Positions 10,134-21,492 of a stretch of 64,000 nt of DNA are shown piece by piece. The DNA is from Macrolepiota albuminosa. Lineage: Eukaryota > Basidiomycota > Agaricomycetes > Agaricales > Agaricaceae. The position numbers were made by a program, and so were the translations under genes. Positions within the stretch are counted from its first letter, which is position 1, and each line of letters opens with the position of its first letter. Under the pieces are notes generated by a model. That model did not search any database and was not told the DNA's origin. It worked only from the letters and a program-made list of their open reading frames with translations. The DNA lies in contig JAMWFC010000049.1 of the NCBI GenBank assembly GCA_027475525.1, positions 187,297 through 251,296 on the forward strand, written 5' to 3'.

Positions 10134-11176
10134 TGATAGGCTTCTACTCAGACTAAGCGCATCAAGGGACATTATAGGCCGACCAACACTTGACACACTA
10201 GAGACTCTAGCGATCAGCATTGGGTACAGAGCAGCCCTAGCGCGGGCGCTCTATGGCAAGACTTATCTATTCATCTCAATCACCAGTATCAGCCCCTCAG
10301 CGCCCTCCACTCAGTTACTTTGAAGACCAAGAAGACTCAGAACTCATAGCGCTAGCACAATGGCAGAAGGTGACTCTGACCAAACCCCGATCAGTACTGA
10401 AAGGAGTTAGCAATTGGCGCTGTCAATCACCGAGGCACCTCAATCAGAAGTCTAAAAGAATCAATGACGACGAGACAGGATACACGCAGACCCGACATTT
10501 AAATCTATCAAAAGATGGTACAATGTTTAGCGCCGGAATTAGCGCTCACGGCGTCTGTCAAGGATTCTCCGACCATACCCCAGGATGGCATGGCCAATTA
10601 AATTACATCAAAAAGTGAGCAAACTCGTACCACTTCTAAGTAGTTTTTGAGTCGCCGTTGGTCGCCGTCATCCATGTGCTGCAGGTCGCCGTTGACAGGT
10701 GGCCGTTAGCTACAGTCACAAAGAGAGGTGCTAATTGGTAGCGCCGTCAATAGACTTATTTTGGAAATAATGTAGCGCATAGTATAAAAACTAGCTACTT
10801 GCCATGTATATAACAACGAATCGTAACCTCTTGAGCACCCAGTTACACTTAGCGTTCAAATCGCACTAGCGTTGCCTGACTTTGTCACCAAGTTCAGCGC
10901 TAGCTTCGTCTATCTCGTCTTCGTCGTTTACGGTGCCACCTACGGGCATGCTACGCTGCGCTATTCGTTTATTTCTCTATAACTTCTCCTAAACTACGAC
11001 GCTTACCACTTGCTAGGTAGCACCTGAGGCGCTATCATCTAGCGCATCGCCCCATCACCTCTGCTCGAGCACACCGGGACCCTGCTGGGACTCCTCACAA
11101 ACCCGTATGCCAGGCGCTGGAGACGGCGTTGTACTGCGTATACGTCCAGCGCACCCAACCACAGTTGGCGTCATCA
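10134..11176 (+). repeat. Gypsy LTR copy 3 (full length, 1043 bp, opposite orientation)
   Basis: Begins TGATAGGCTTC and ends GGCGTCATCA, the reverse complement of LTR copy 1 with few differences. No matching internal sequence or primer-binding site follows it, so it looks like a solo LTR. The flanks (GGAGA before, ACGCC after) do not match, so the target duplication is lost or the site was rearranged. TATA-like TATAAAAA at 10783-10790. Confidence 0.92.
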
Positions 11177-11637
11177 ACGCCCAAATCAAGCTGGGTGCTG
11201 CATAGACTATCACTAGTGCAGCTACTTAGCCAATATAGCTTTGGGCGTGCTAAGTGTGTAAGAGAGTCCCGGACAGGTCCCAGAGAACACACAGTAGGCA
11301 AGAGGTTGGTGGCAAGGAAAGTGGGTGATTGGAGGCACTTGCATAAGGCTCCAAAATGTGGCTACAGGGCGCTAAAAGTCGCTAAGGAGAAGCGCTAAGA
11401 GCATGGGAAAGTCACTAAGGAAGGCACTAAGAGGTGCGGGAAAGGGTCGCTAAGAGGCGCTAAGTGTTAGCGCCTAGAATGTGATAATAAAAGGATGAGA
11501 TTGCTTAGCAGATCTAAGCACAAAAGCCAAGCCGTAGTTGCAAGGCGCTAGAGAGAGAGAGATATAGAAAACTAGAGCAGAGTCCCCTTGCTTGACACGG
11601 TCAACAAGAGGTAGTCTGTTGCGTATGGAGACCAAAA
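11177..11637 (-). mobile_element. Internal leader remnant of a second LTR retroelement
   Basis: No coding capacity seen. On the minus strand this follows an LTR end (GGGATTGTATCCCAACA) and a TTTTGGTCTCCATACGC stretch that looks like a primer-binding site, so it is probably the 5' leader of another minus-strand element, cut off at LTR copy 3. Contains a cluster of CGCTAAG-like motifs. Confidence 0.5.
11369..11473 (+). repeat. Cluster of GCGCTAAG/TCGCTAAG motifs
   Basis: Seven copies of [GT]C[GA]CTAA within about 100 bp, at roughly 11369, 11379, 11392, 11412, 11423, 11447 and 11457, plus one inverted TTAGCGC at about 11467. Two copies carry CA where the others have CG, as expected of CpG decay. 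Confidence 0.75.
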
Positions 11638-12240
11638 TGTTGGGATACAATCCCTACTGCCAAATTGATTCCCTGTACTACTAACAAAAAGTAGGTATTT
11701 ATAGTAAAGAAAGTTAGCCGACGCTAAGAGGTTAAGCACCATTGATTCCCTGTACTACTAACAAAAAGTAGGTATTTATAGTAAAGAAAGTTAGCCGACG
11801 CTAAGAGGTTAAGCACCGCTAGAGAGTGGTGAACTGATAAAAATGTAAGTAAATGCGGTGAATTGAATTGTATAGTAAAAAGGTCCATAATGATGCTGTC
11901 ACAGAAATACTTCATCATTTCCCTTTGTAAGCGCTGCCACTGGCTAAGAGCATTATGCCGGATTGACTGATGCCCAGTGTCTGTGTAAATGTATAGCCTT
12001 GGAGTGCAAGTGGCAAGGTGCGGCGAGGTGTCAATAGTGGTGCGAAGAATAAGTGGTGCCATAAAAAGTGGTCTGAGAGTAATTGGAGTCTGTAGCTGCG
12101 AGTTATTAGTGTAAAAATATGAGAAAAATAGCGCTAGAAGCGCTAGAGCGTGGCGCTTCTGGTGGTACTAGTGGGTCAATGTGAGGTGCAGGTATTGGTG
12201 CTATCTGTAGCCAGCCACGATGCAGGCTCATCAGCGTATC
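11638..12240 (-). repeat. LTR of a second retroelement family (boundaries approximate)
   Basis: The left end TGTTGGGATACAATCCC is a typical LTR terminus next to a primer-binding-like stretch. The right end is uncertain; I place it near TATCA at 12240. Contains duplication D6. Confidence 0.5.
11664..11817. repeat. 77-bp direct duplication D6
   Basis: Copies 11664-11740 and 11741-11817, inside the second-family LTR. Confidence 0.95.
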
Positions 12241-12289
12241 AATTTATATATTGTGTCAATTAAATGGCAGTTTATTTATTTAGATGAAC

Positions 12290-13072
12290 GAATGTATAAT
12301 CAACAGTCTCTTCATAGTTACATTGACATATACAATTTGCTATACCTTTGGATACATGTTTGCTGATTTTGGACTGATATGCACACTGCAAGAATATGTC
12401 ATGCTTTATGAGTTCTGTCAACTAGAAGATATGTCTTACAGCACAATTTTGCAGTTTTTTTGAGAGACTGTATATCTAGCACCGATATATTTTGACTTGC
12501 TGTAAAATATGGCCTGTGTAATGCTGCAGTAATAGTATATTTAATTGGACGAATGTATAATCAACAGTCTCTTCATAGTTACATTGACATATACAATTTG
12601 CTATACCTTTGGATACATGTTTGCTGATTTTGGACTGATATGCACACTGCAAGAATATGTCATGCTTTATGAGTTCTGTCAACTAGAAGATATGTCTTAC
12701 AGCACAATTTTGCAGTTTTTTTGAGAGACTGTATATCTAGCACCGATATATTTTGACTTGCTGTAAAATATGGCCTGTGTAATGCTGCAGTAATAGTATA
12801 TTTAATTGGACGAATGTATAATCAACAGTCTCTTCATAGTTACATTGACATATACAATTTGCTATACCTTTGGATACATGTTTGCTGATTTTGGACTGAT
12901 ATGCACACTGCAAGAATATGTCATGCTTTATGAGTTCTGTCAACTAGAAGATATGTCTTACAGCACAATTTTGCAGTTTTTTTGAGAGACTGTATATCTA
13001 GCACCGATATATTTTGACTTGCTGTAAAATATGGCCTGTGTAATGCTGCAGTAATAGTATATTTAATTGGAG
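12290..13072. repeat. Three tandem copies of a 261-bp unit
   Basis: Units at 12290-12550, 12551-12811 and 12812-13072 appear identical, including a minus-strand open frame in each complete copy. The unit is AT-rich, like the adjoining Helitron. Unlike the 77-bp duplications, period and copy number differ. Confidence 0.93.
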
Positions 13073-14028
13073 ATGATGTTGACCTTCCTGACAGCTGGCC
13101 ATCTTTTGTTTATGTACTCACATTCAGACACATAATTCTTACTATGAAGCATGCATATAATGTACTCTATTCATTGTTCATCTTACAAAACTATATTTGT
13201 ACACTCCATTACTTGAATAAAGACATATCGCATTGTATATTTCACTTTGGTGGTGGCAAGTTCTATTCATTTTCTGTAGAGGCAGTTAGTCTGTATGTAT
13301 CTGCTAGTCATGATCACGTACTAGTAGGTTGGGTGTTCAAATATGTTAATCATGTAGATGCTAGCAGTCTCGTGTCATATTCTGTAATGAAAGGCTTTGT
13401 GCACGTGCAAATACTTGTATAAGAGTTAATCAACCACTTGTCTATAAAAAATATTCATCTGGTTGCCTGCATGCATGGCATCAGTATGAGTAGTTCTATA
13501 CTAAAGGAAGAATTACCCTGTAAGTTTGATGGTCATAGTTGCTTATTGTACGTCATCAACATTATGGTGTTATAGTCTGAATGAGATGAATGAACCAAAG
13601 ATGCAGCATGGCAGGCAATCACCTGTTGCACACATAAACAGAGACAATTCTCATATTCTTGTTATCACAGTACTCATAAACATATCTATAAATCCACATG
13701 CATTGAACAAAGCATTGCTATACCTTTTAAACAAGAATATCTAAATCCAGATGAAAGTGTAATATTTCTATTATATCTACTTAGTAAGTCGCAAACCATG
13801 GATATTGTAGGAAATTTTTGTTCTGGCACAGGATAGAGATACATGAAAGAAGCATGTTGTGCAGTATATAGTCTCCTACATCTTGTAGCTGATATCAAGA
13901 GTATGAAAGGTTATCTAGATGTACTCTGCATTTCAAAAGTCATCAAAATAGAACAATTATCTGATATGGATTGTATTATGAAGCTGAGAGGACCGGTAAT
14001 TGATCACTTGTATAAACATGTTTGTTAA

Positions 14029-14379
14029 TTGTGCAGACAGCAATTGTTCAATGAGCTAGTTCTAAAAAATGTGCTAGCCAATGGCTTTTGGATTGGCCCT
14101 ATACCTGACATGTTAAAATACCTTAATTGGATTGAACAGATATTAGTTGCTAGGATAAGAAAGTTCTTGTGTTACGCTCATGTTTCAGCCTTTGGTCTGA
14201 GCAAGATGAACGCATATCTTATTGCTTTTGAGTTACTTATTCAGAAGATATATCAAGTATTTCTACCTCCTATAACCAACCTTAATGATGTGATTGCAAT
14301 TTTATTTTCTGATTCTTGCAAGCCATCTGCTAAGGGGTTACAAAGGCTACCTCTGCTTGTAAGCAGAAGGAATGTTTGA
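14029..14379 (+). pseudogene. Helitron N-terminal block, DUF6570-like
   Basis: Open piece beginning after a stop, with NGFWIGPIPDMLKYLNWIEQ followed by VARIRKF and a downstream AFELLIQKIYQVFLPP. This is the pattern I know from DUF6570 regions at the front of fungal Helitron proteins. Ends at a stop after PLLVSRRNV; flanking frames are broken. Confidence 0.65.
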
Positions 14380-14562
14380 TGTGCATTAGAATGGCTCAAA
14401 CTTAACCATTCTTCATATAGCAATCTGGAAATATCATACAGCAACTTAGAGAGATATTCTGAAGATATTCCTCCTGTATCCATTGTTCATTGCCAAAGTA
14501 CTAACGAGGCTGGTATAATAGATCCACCTGTATATGAAGATAATAAGGATTTTGGTGTCAAT

Positions 14563-15470
14563 GTGGGCAATTGTCCCTTTGTTGTCTATGGCCTCATCAG
14601 TGATGCTTTATCAGCCAAGACTATGGACGAACTTAAAGGACTTGCAATGCAACATTGGATGTCTAATAAAAAGGTTCTGCATATTGGTCATTCTATATAT
14701 CTCAAGAATATATTTGGCGATCTGGATTTATATCTGCAGATGTTTCCTTGGCTGTTCCTCTATGGTCTGAGTGTCATAGGCAGTAACAAATGCAGTGTAT
14801 CAGTGCACGCTCATAAAGCCAACTTGCTTATATATTATAATAAATATTTTTAAACAGATACTGGATTTCCATTTGCTGCTTTCAGCCATAAACAGGTAAA
14901 GGCTGCTACTAGTAGAGGCTATTTAACAACAGAACGTGCAAACTTTAACATTTCTGACTGTCTTACAACTGTCAATCCAAAAGTATTTTCTGACCTTTCA
15001 CAAGAATAGCAGCTGGAGATATAGTGAAGCCTGTTACCAAGAATGAAAAAACTTGTTTCCATGTAATAGATGACTTGAATGTAATTTCTGGTGGTGTCAA
15101 AGGGTCTGCTGTTTCCAAAAAATACATGCAGAATAAGATCTGGTCTCTTGTTATAAGCAAAGGATCTCCTTCTTAGTATATCACATTATTGTCTGCCGAT
15201 GTAAAACACCCTATATGTCTTTATTACACAAATAGCAAGACATCCTTCATGCTGTCTGTATTCTATACTTTGGACAATGCTTACCATTTTATATCCAAGA
15301 ATCCTGTTGCTGGTGCACATTTCTTTCATTTTATAATAAATGTGTTTATAATTTATATATTAGGAATGGACTCAGATAATCTAGGATTATATGAGCATAT
15401 TTTGGCATACTACGGTACTGTGAAGCAACAAGATAGGCTTACCCTCTATTTACACATGCTTTTGTAGATT
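14563..15470 (+). pseudogene. Helitron-like N domain, broken
   Basis: Pieces in different frames. The clearest is 15189-15467, with NPVAGAHFFHFIINVFII, then GLYEHILAYYGTVKQQDR and LTLYLHMLL, the characteristic Helitron-like N signature. Stops and frameshifts separate it from the upstream part. Confidence 0.8.
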
Positions 15471-16016
15471 CAAAGAAGATTAACTCCAAATAAAGTCAGA
15501 GAAAAAATCATGGATCTGTTATTAGGGTTTCAAAAGACTATTGTGGAATATTTAGAATCAATACATCGAGGCAATTTTTTGACTGGAACACTAAAAGACA
15601 TTGAAAAGCATATATCATTAAATGAAGCTGCACTGGGATATACAGATCCCACTAGGTCACTTTCAAAACAGCCATCCATTTCTTGCAAAGAAGAATGCTC
15701 ATTGTGCGCAGCATGTGATAATGCAGCAGAATAGTGGGATCACTTTTGTCATATAGTAGATGATTTGCTGTACTGATCAAACATATATATATGTATTTCC
15801 ACCAAGGACAAAAATGGCATACAGAAAAAAAATAAAGAACATAAAGGATGTCTTCATAATCTGTGTGGTAAATGTAGAGCAAGATTTCCTTGTTCATTGT
15901 ATGTGCACACAGAAGTTGATCTGACTACTAGTGCTTTGAATATGCGAAAGATGGAACCATGGCTCAATATGTTTACAAGTCCTCTTACTTACCTGTTTTG
16001 ATGCAATACCAACGTA

Positions 16017-17204
16017 ATGAGTCTCTGCTCTGGGATGGCTATCAAGACTGTTTTATTGTACATTACTAAATACATTACAAAGCCTACCCTCAAAACATGC
16101 ACTGCATTTGAGGTGGTTGCTTTGATATTTACTAAATATGCAGATATACTAAACGGTCCACTTAATCATCAAGAGAAAGCCCACATGCTAATGACCAAGA
16201 TAGCTAATATTTTTAGTGCTAAAATGGAAGTGGGATTGCTGATAATTTGCATGTATCTATTAGGCAATCCTGATCATTATACTAACCATAATTTCTTGAA
16301 TTTGTATTGGCCTACTTTTGTTTAAGAAGCCAGACATCCTTTAGTAGACAATGCTGCTGGCCAGTTACATGACAAGTTTTCTGATAAATTGGCAATAATT
16401 AAGAAATGAGAACAAGTAATAGGGCTATTACCTATATTTGATTATATTTTCAGAGGACTGGAGTTGGACCAAATAACTTTGTATGAGTGGTTATCAAGAT
16501 GTAAGAGAGTCAAGTTGACCAACAGAACACGTAATATATTGGTTGATGATGACGACATATCTCTTAGTAAAACAAAAAATATGCAGAGTTTGGTGGTTAT
16601 TAAATTCTCAACTCATCATCTGCTTTCCAATACTCATGGTACTTACATATATCCTCCCTTATATAGGCATGTTCTTAATTTAGTAGGTGGAAATTTACCT
16701 AGGAAAGATCAAAGAGATAGAGAGTACTATTGTGCGATCATGTTAACGCTTTTCAAACCTTAGCATACAGGACATAACCTTAAAAATACTGGAAAAACAT
16801 GAGATTCAGCTTTTGAATATATATCCTTTAATAAGCATCAACTCATATTGCTCAAAAACATAAATATATAATATGAATGCTTAGATGCGGCTGACAACTT
16901 TTATGCTCAGCTGAAGAGCGGAGGTGTATGTCTTACTAATTCAATGCTGCCCAGAGACAAACTATCTGATATGATGCAGCAGAACAAAACTAAAAACTTC
17001 AAGGACATAGACAATGTAATCGCAAAAGTTAATGAAGAAGCATCTGCTGTGTTTGGCAAGAAAGAATTAAAACATAGATCTGATATGCTGCAAATATCAG
17101 CAACTATGGCAGATCTGAGGTGGAGAGATCCTATAATAAACCAGATGTTTCCTCAAATTGATGCCGTTGAACCTATGAATGAAAAACATAATTCATTTTA
17201 CTAG
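16017..17204 (+). pseudogene. Helitron Rep-region remnants
   Basis: Two open pieces (16017-16325 and 16944-17204) with an intervening one at 16464-16763. The first contains YITKYITKPTLKT, a recurrent Helitron Rep-side sequence. Interrupted by several stops. Confidence 0.6.
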
Positions 17205-17449
17205 AAAGCTGTTGTTACAGTGAAGCGGGATGAGGTGCTAAAAAGCTGAAATTTCAGCATACCTGCATGCAGTGGTAAGTTATTAGGCAGTGTACCAGAA
17301 CTACCAAGACATGTCAACATAGTAGATCAGAAGTATCTTCAGAAAATATATGTAGATAATAAATATAAACCTACTATTGCTATTGATATGATGCTGTACC
17401 AGCAGTCAAGGACACAACATGTGCCAGAAGTCAAAATAAACATTTAATT

Positions 17450-18170
17450 ATAGGCTAAAAACTGTAAGCCTTCTGATAGCAGTCTCGACAAATTATATCT
17501 CCAAAAACACCCCAATAAAAACACAGACAGTATAGAACAAAGGGGCAGGGACTAGCTCAAACCATCAGCTCAACAATAGTCCAACCACTGCAATGGGGAG
17601 GAAAAGCATAGGAGCTGGCAGAAGTAACGAAATGGGATCAATTTGTAATAATCTAGATCAAAATCTGATCTAATAATGCTCAATTTGACATGACTGAAAG
17701 GAGAAAGGAAAAGAAGCATGGAATGCAAGGAAGCACTAAAAGGGAAAAGAAGGATCTATGAATGGGATCATGCTAAATGGAGCTGAAGCAAATGAGAAAG
17801 TAGCAATCAGAGACATCTAGAGGAATAATAGAACAAGAAGTTAAATGGTGGAACTGGTAGCACCGAAACATGCCTTCCAAAAGGGAAATTGGACTATCAA
17901 ATATGTTCTGTAGGATGAGGAGTTGACAACAAAGAGTCAGGTGTAAATAGTGGTTTGTGCACCAGAAAAAACAGTATAAATAGCCCAAGTTTAGTAGAGA
18001 ATAGACAGGCAATTGATAGGCAAAGGCTCAGTGGTTCTCAGAGAGTGAATCATTTAGGCTAGAGTTTATTGAACACCTTTTATTGGAAGTCTATTAGTAG
18101 ACAAAGACTCAGTGGTTCTCAGAGAGTGAACTGCTTAGGCTAGAGTTTATTGAAAATCTTCTTCTGCTCA
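17450..18170. repeat. Unidentified 0.7-kb insert between Rep and helicase parts
   Basis: The Helitron reading breaks off near 17450 and resumes with helicase N-terminal sequence near 18180. In between, I recognise nothing. Two imperfect 53-bp direct repeats (18021-18073 and 18102-18154, period 81) contain ACTCAGTGGTTCTCAGAGAG. Confidence 0.5.
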
Positions 18171-18339
18171 TTAGGATATTTGATATTCTGTGAAGCATCC
18201 AATACATCAAGTTTTTATCATCAAGCATCAGTGTGGATTAGAGGAAACTTTTTAAGAGTTTAAGAAAGCCCCAGAACTATCAGTACTACTTGCAACCAAG
18301 TACTACACTATTATATCTTCAGACTATAGGCTGAACAAT

Positions 18340-19780
18340 AAACAGCTGAGAGTGTTCCACATTGTGGCTAATCATGCAATGTCATATATGCCTGAGCAAC
18401 TTAAATTGTATATGGGAGGAATGGGGGGCACCAGAAAAACCCAGATGCTCTGAGCCCTCATCAAATATTTTGAAGCTAGAGGAGAGGCATATCATCTGGC
18501 TGTGGTTGCACCTATCGGCACTGCTGCATTGCTTATAGGTGGCTCAACATATCATTTGATGTTCAGCATTAATGACATGGTTGGTATATCGAAGAAACAA
18601 CTTGCTCAAATTAAAACTCATCTATTAGATGTTGATTACATGTTTTTCGACAAAGTATCTATGTTATCATGTCAAGACTTGCATAAGATTTCTGCAAGAC
18701 TGGCTCAGCTGTTCAGTAGACTAGATATCCCTTTTGATGGTATGAACATGATATTTGTAGGTGATTTTGCTCAGTTGCCCCCTGTCACTGAGCACAAAGG
18801 ATCAGCGTTATATAGTAGAACTGTAGGTTTAAATACTAAAACATTGAAGAATCAGGAGTCTGCCATAGGCAAGGCTGTATAGTATCAAGTAATGACCATT
18901 GTCATATTGTGTAAAAATATGAGGCAGAAAACTCAGTCTACAGAGGATGTGGCTTTGCATACCACACTTAAAAACATGAGGTATAGAGCATGCACCAAAG
19001 AAGACATGAAGTTTTTTAGGAGCAAATTATTGGCTGTCTCTAATAGTTGCTCATCTATATCTGACAAACAGTTCAAAAATGTTTCTATAATCACCACACA
19101 AAACATGGACAAAGATGCTATTAACATTATAGGAAGTACTCAATTTGCAAGCAAGAGCCATTAAGAACTAGTGCATTTCTACAGCAAAGATAGTCTATCA
19201 TCTAAAGATGGTGATGAAACAAAAAACTATTCATCTAACTACACATGCTCTAAAGAAACTACGAGATTTTCTCCAACTATAGAGCATGCATTGTGGGACC
19301 AACCTCCATTATTTTGCAGTGTTCAAGTTGCAGAAAAGCTGTTGTTGTGTGTAGGCTTGCCTGTTATAATCAAAAATAATGTGGCTACAGAATTATGCAT
19401 TACCAATGGACAGGAAAGTTTTGTGTATAGTTGAAAAAGTTGCATTGGATCAGCCAGACAAATTATGCTGAATACGTTATTCATACTACTCAACAATCCT
19501 CTGCAAAGAGTAAAAATTGATGGACTTTCTAGTAATGTGGTTCCAATTGTATGTACAAGCATGCATCTTAAATGTAGACTCTCTAGTGATAAAAGCATGT
19601 CTTTGTTTCAATCACAGATAGAGGTATTGGTAAACTATGCCATGACAGATTATGCAAGTCAAGAAAAAACTAGACCTTACAATCTAGTAGACTTAACCAA
19701 GTGTCAATCACATCAATCCTACTACACTGCACTATCATACAGTGCTACAGCTGCAGGAATACTTATCATCTGAGGATTTG
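18340..19780 (+). pseudogene. Helitron PIF1-type helicase remnant
   Basis: Walker A region GGMGGTRKTQ near 18418, with Arg where the motif needs Gly before Lys, so it is damaged. Motif II region VDYMFFDKVSMLS and then FVGDFAQLPPV are recognisable. C-terminal helicase pieces follow at 18892 and 19171, each ended by stops. Confidence 0.85.
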
Positions 19781-19815
19781 ATTCTAACAAAATACAAGGC
19801 AAAGCAAGTGGTGCA

Positions 19816-20316
19816 TTGTGCAGGGAATTTTGTGACTTGAAACTGCTCAATAAAATAACCAAACTCAGATATATAAACCAGCTCCCTAAAAGTTTTGTCA
19901 ATTCATCTAAACAATCTGATCTAATTTATTCATTTAGACAATGCAAACAAAAAAGTTACATGTCCCCTAACCTTCATATGGCCTTACATTGGAGTGACAA
20001 GGACCCTTACAATGATGCATTATTCCCTGATATCAAATGGCAGATTGCTAGTAAAGATAGATCTATCAAGCTACTGCAGTCCTCTAAAAGCAGATTTATT
20101 CCAGCTAAAGGCACTCAGCCCATAGTGCATCCTCATCCAATACCCAGCAAAATAACCCAAAACCACAACAATAGTTCACCCAACTTGAAAATTTTAGTAA
20201 ATATTATAAGCGGCAAGAAATTAAATATAAACAGATGTGGAGGACTGGTTGGAACTAAGTGGAATGCCAACAGTTGCATGTACAACATGGTAATAACTAT
20301 ATTGTACAATATGTGA
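19816..20316 (+). pseudogene. Helitron C-terminal extension remnant
   Basis: A 166-residue open piece after the helicase. Near its end is GGLVGTKWNANSCMYNMVIT, which resembles the extra C-terminal cysteine-containing domain often attached to fungal Helitron helicases. I do not assign an enzymatic activity. Confidence 0.45.
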
Positions 20317-20378
20317 CAAGATGACATGTCACTATAGTCAATGAATTTCCAATTATTTGAGACATCAATTATGCAACA

Positions 20379-20428
20379 GTTGGCCTATAATGTCCCTTGA
20401 TGTGCTCAGTCCAAGTAGAAGCCTATCA
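20379..20428 (-). repeat. Old gypsy LTR end fragment
   Basis: Last 50 bp of the same LTR family, ending AGAAGCCTATCA, fused directly to mid-LTR sequence of the next copy. Confidence 0.85.
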
Positions 20429-20950
20429 GCGACTCTAAAACTACTTAGAATTGTATAAGTCTGCTCACTTTTTAATGTAATTCTGATTGGCCATGCCACT
20501 CCAGGATATGGTCAGAAAATCCTCAACAGATGCTGTAAGCACTAATTCCAATGCTAAACATTGTACCATTTTTTGATTGGTTGAAATGTTGGGCTTAAGT
20601 CTATCCTGTCTCATTATCATTGATTCTTTATACTTCTGATTGAGGTATCTTGACAAATGACAGCATCTAATGCTAACCTCTTTCAGAATTGATTGGGTTT
20701 TGGTCAGAATCACTTCCCTGCCATCATGCTAGCATTATGAGTTCTGAGCCTCTTGAGTCCTTGAAGTCAATGGATAGTAGGTGCTGAATAGCTGATAAAT
20801 GGTGGTTGAGACTAATAAGTAAAGCCTGTATTGGGATGCCAAAGCTGGAGATGTCCTATGTTCAAGAAGGCTACTTGAGTCTTCAGACTGACAAGTGTCA
20901 GTAGGCCGATAGTGTCCCTTGATGTGCTCAGCCCAAGTAGAAGCCTATCA
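20429..20950 (-). repeat. Truncated, CpG-decayed gypsy LTR copy 4
   Basis: Aligns with LTR copy 1 from about 6138 to its end. Differences are dominated by CG to TG or CA changes, for example AGCGCTAATTCCGGCGCTAA becoming AGCACTAATTCCAATGCTAA. Confidence 0.9.
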
Positions 20951-20952
20951 CC

Positions 20953-21492
20953 AGCAGCATATAAATGATGGCAACCAATGGTGGAACAGCCTATTGGCCA
21001 CAGTGACTCTAAACTACTTCAAATTATATAAATCTGCACACTTTTTAACCCAAGTCTGATTTGCCAGGATATTCTGGTGTATGGTCAGAAAAACCTCGAC
21101 AGATGCCATAATTCAGAAGTGCTATCTCTGGTGCTAAATATTATCTCTATTTTCAATAGGCCAAAGTGTCAAGCTTTAGTATATCCAGTCCTGTTGACAT
21201 CAAATCTTATACTTCTGATGGCAGTGCCTAATACTATCTCCATTCAGAACTGATTGGAGTTTGATCAAAACCACCTCTGCATAGTTACACTAGTATTATC
21301 TCTTTATAAGCCCTGAGTCCTTGGAGTCAATGAATGGCGAATGATAGTTGAGACTGTTAAGTGGAGACTGCATTGAGCAGTAATAGCCAAAGATATCCTG
21401 AGCCCAAAAAGGTAGCTTGAGTCTTCAGATTGACAAATGTCAGTAGGCCTGTATTGTCCCTTGATGCGCTCAATCTGAGCAGAATCCTATCA
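20953..21492 (-). repeat. Truncated, more diverged gypsy LTR copy 5
   Basis: Starts with sequence matching about 6105 of LTR copy 1 (GCAGCATATAAATGATGG against GCAGCACATGGGTGACAG) and ends AATCCTATCA. More substitutions than copy 4. Confidence 0.85.

Larger units (their letters stand above)
12242..20378 (+). mobile_element. Decayed autonomous Helitron (Rep-helicase type)
   Basis: AT-rich and CpG-poor, with many in-frame stops and frameshifts. Blocks in order on the plus strand resemble an N-terminal DUF6570-type region, the Helitron-like N domain, a Rep-like region and a PIF1-type helicase, the usual arrangement of fungal Helitrons. No intact frame remains, so it cannot be autonomous. The left limit is uncertain. 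The right limit is set by a gypsy LTR fragment at 20379. A 6-bp hairpin (GTGACA/TGTCAC, 20313-20332) is near the 3' end, but I see no CTRR terminus right after it. Confidence 0.85.

Noticed and set aside
12476..12943. Two identical 68-residue minus-strand proteins
   Set aside because: They are just the same 261-bp repeat unit read twice, with no recognisable domain, in decayed AT-rich DNA.
20313..20332. Helitron 3' terminal hairpin
   Set aside because: Only a 6-bp stem and no CTRR end just downstream, so I do not call it the terminus.
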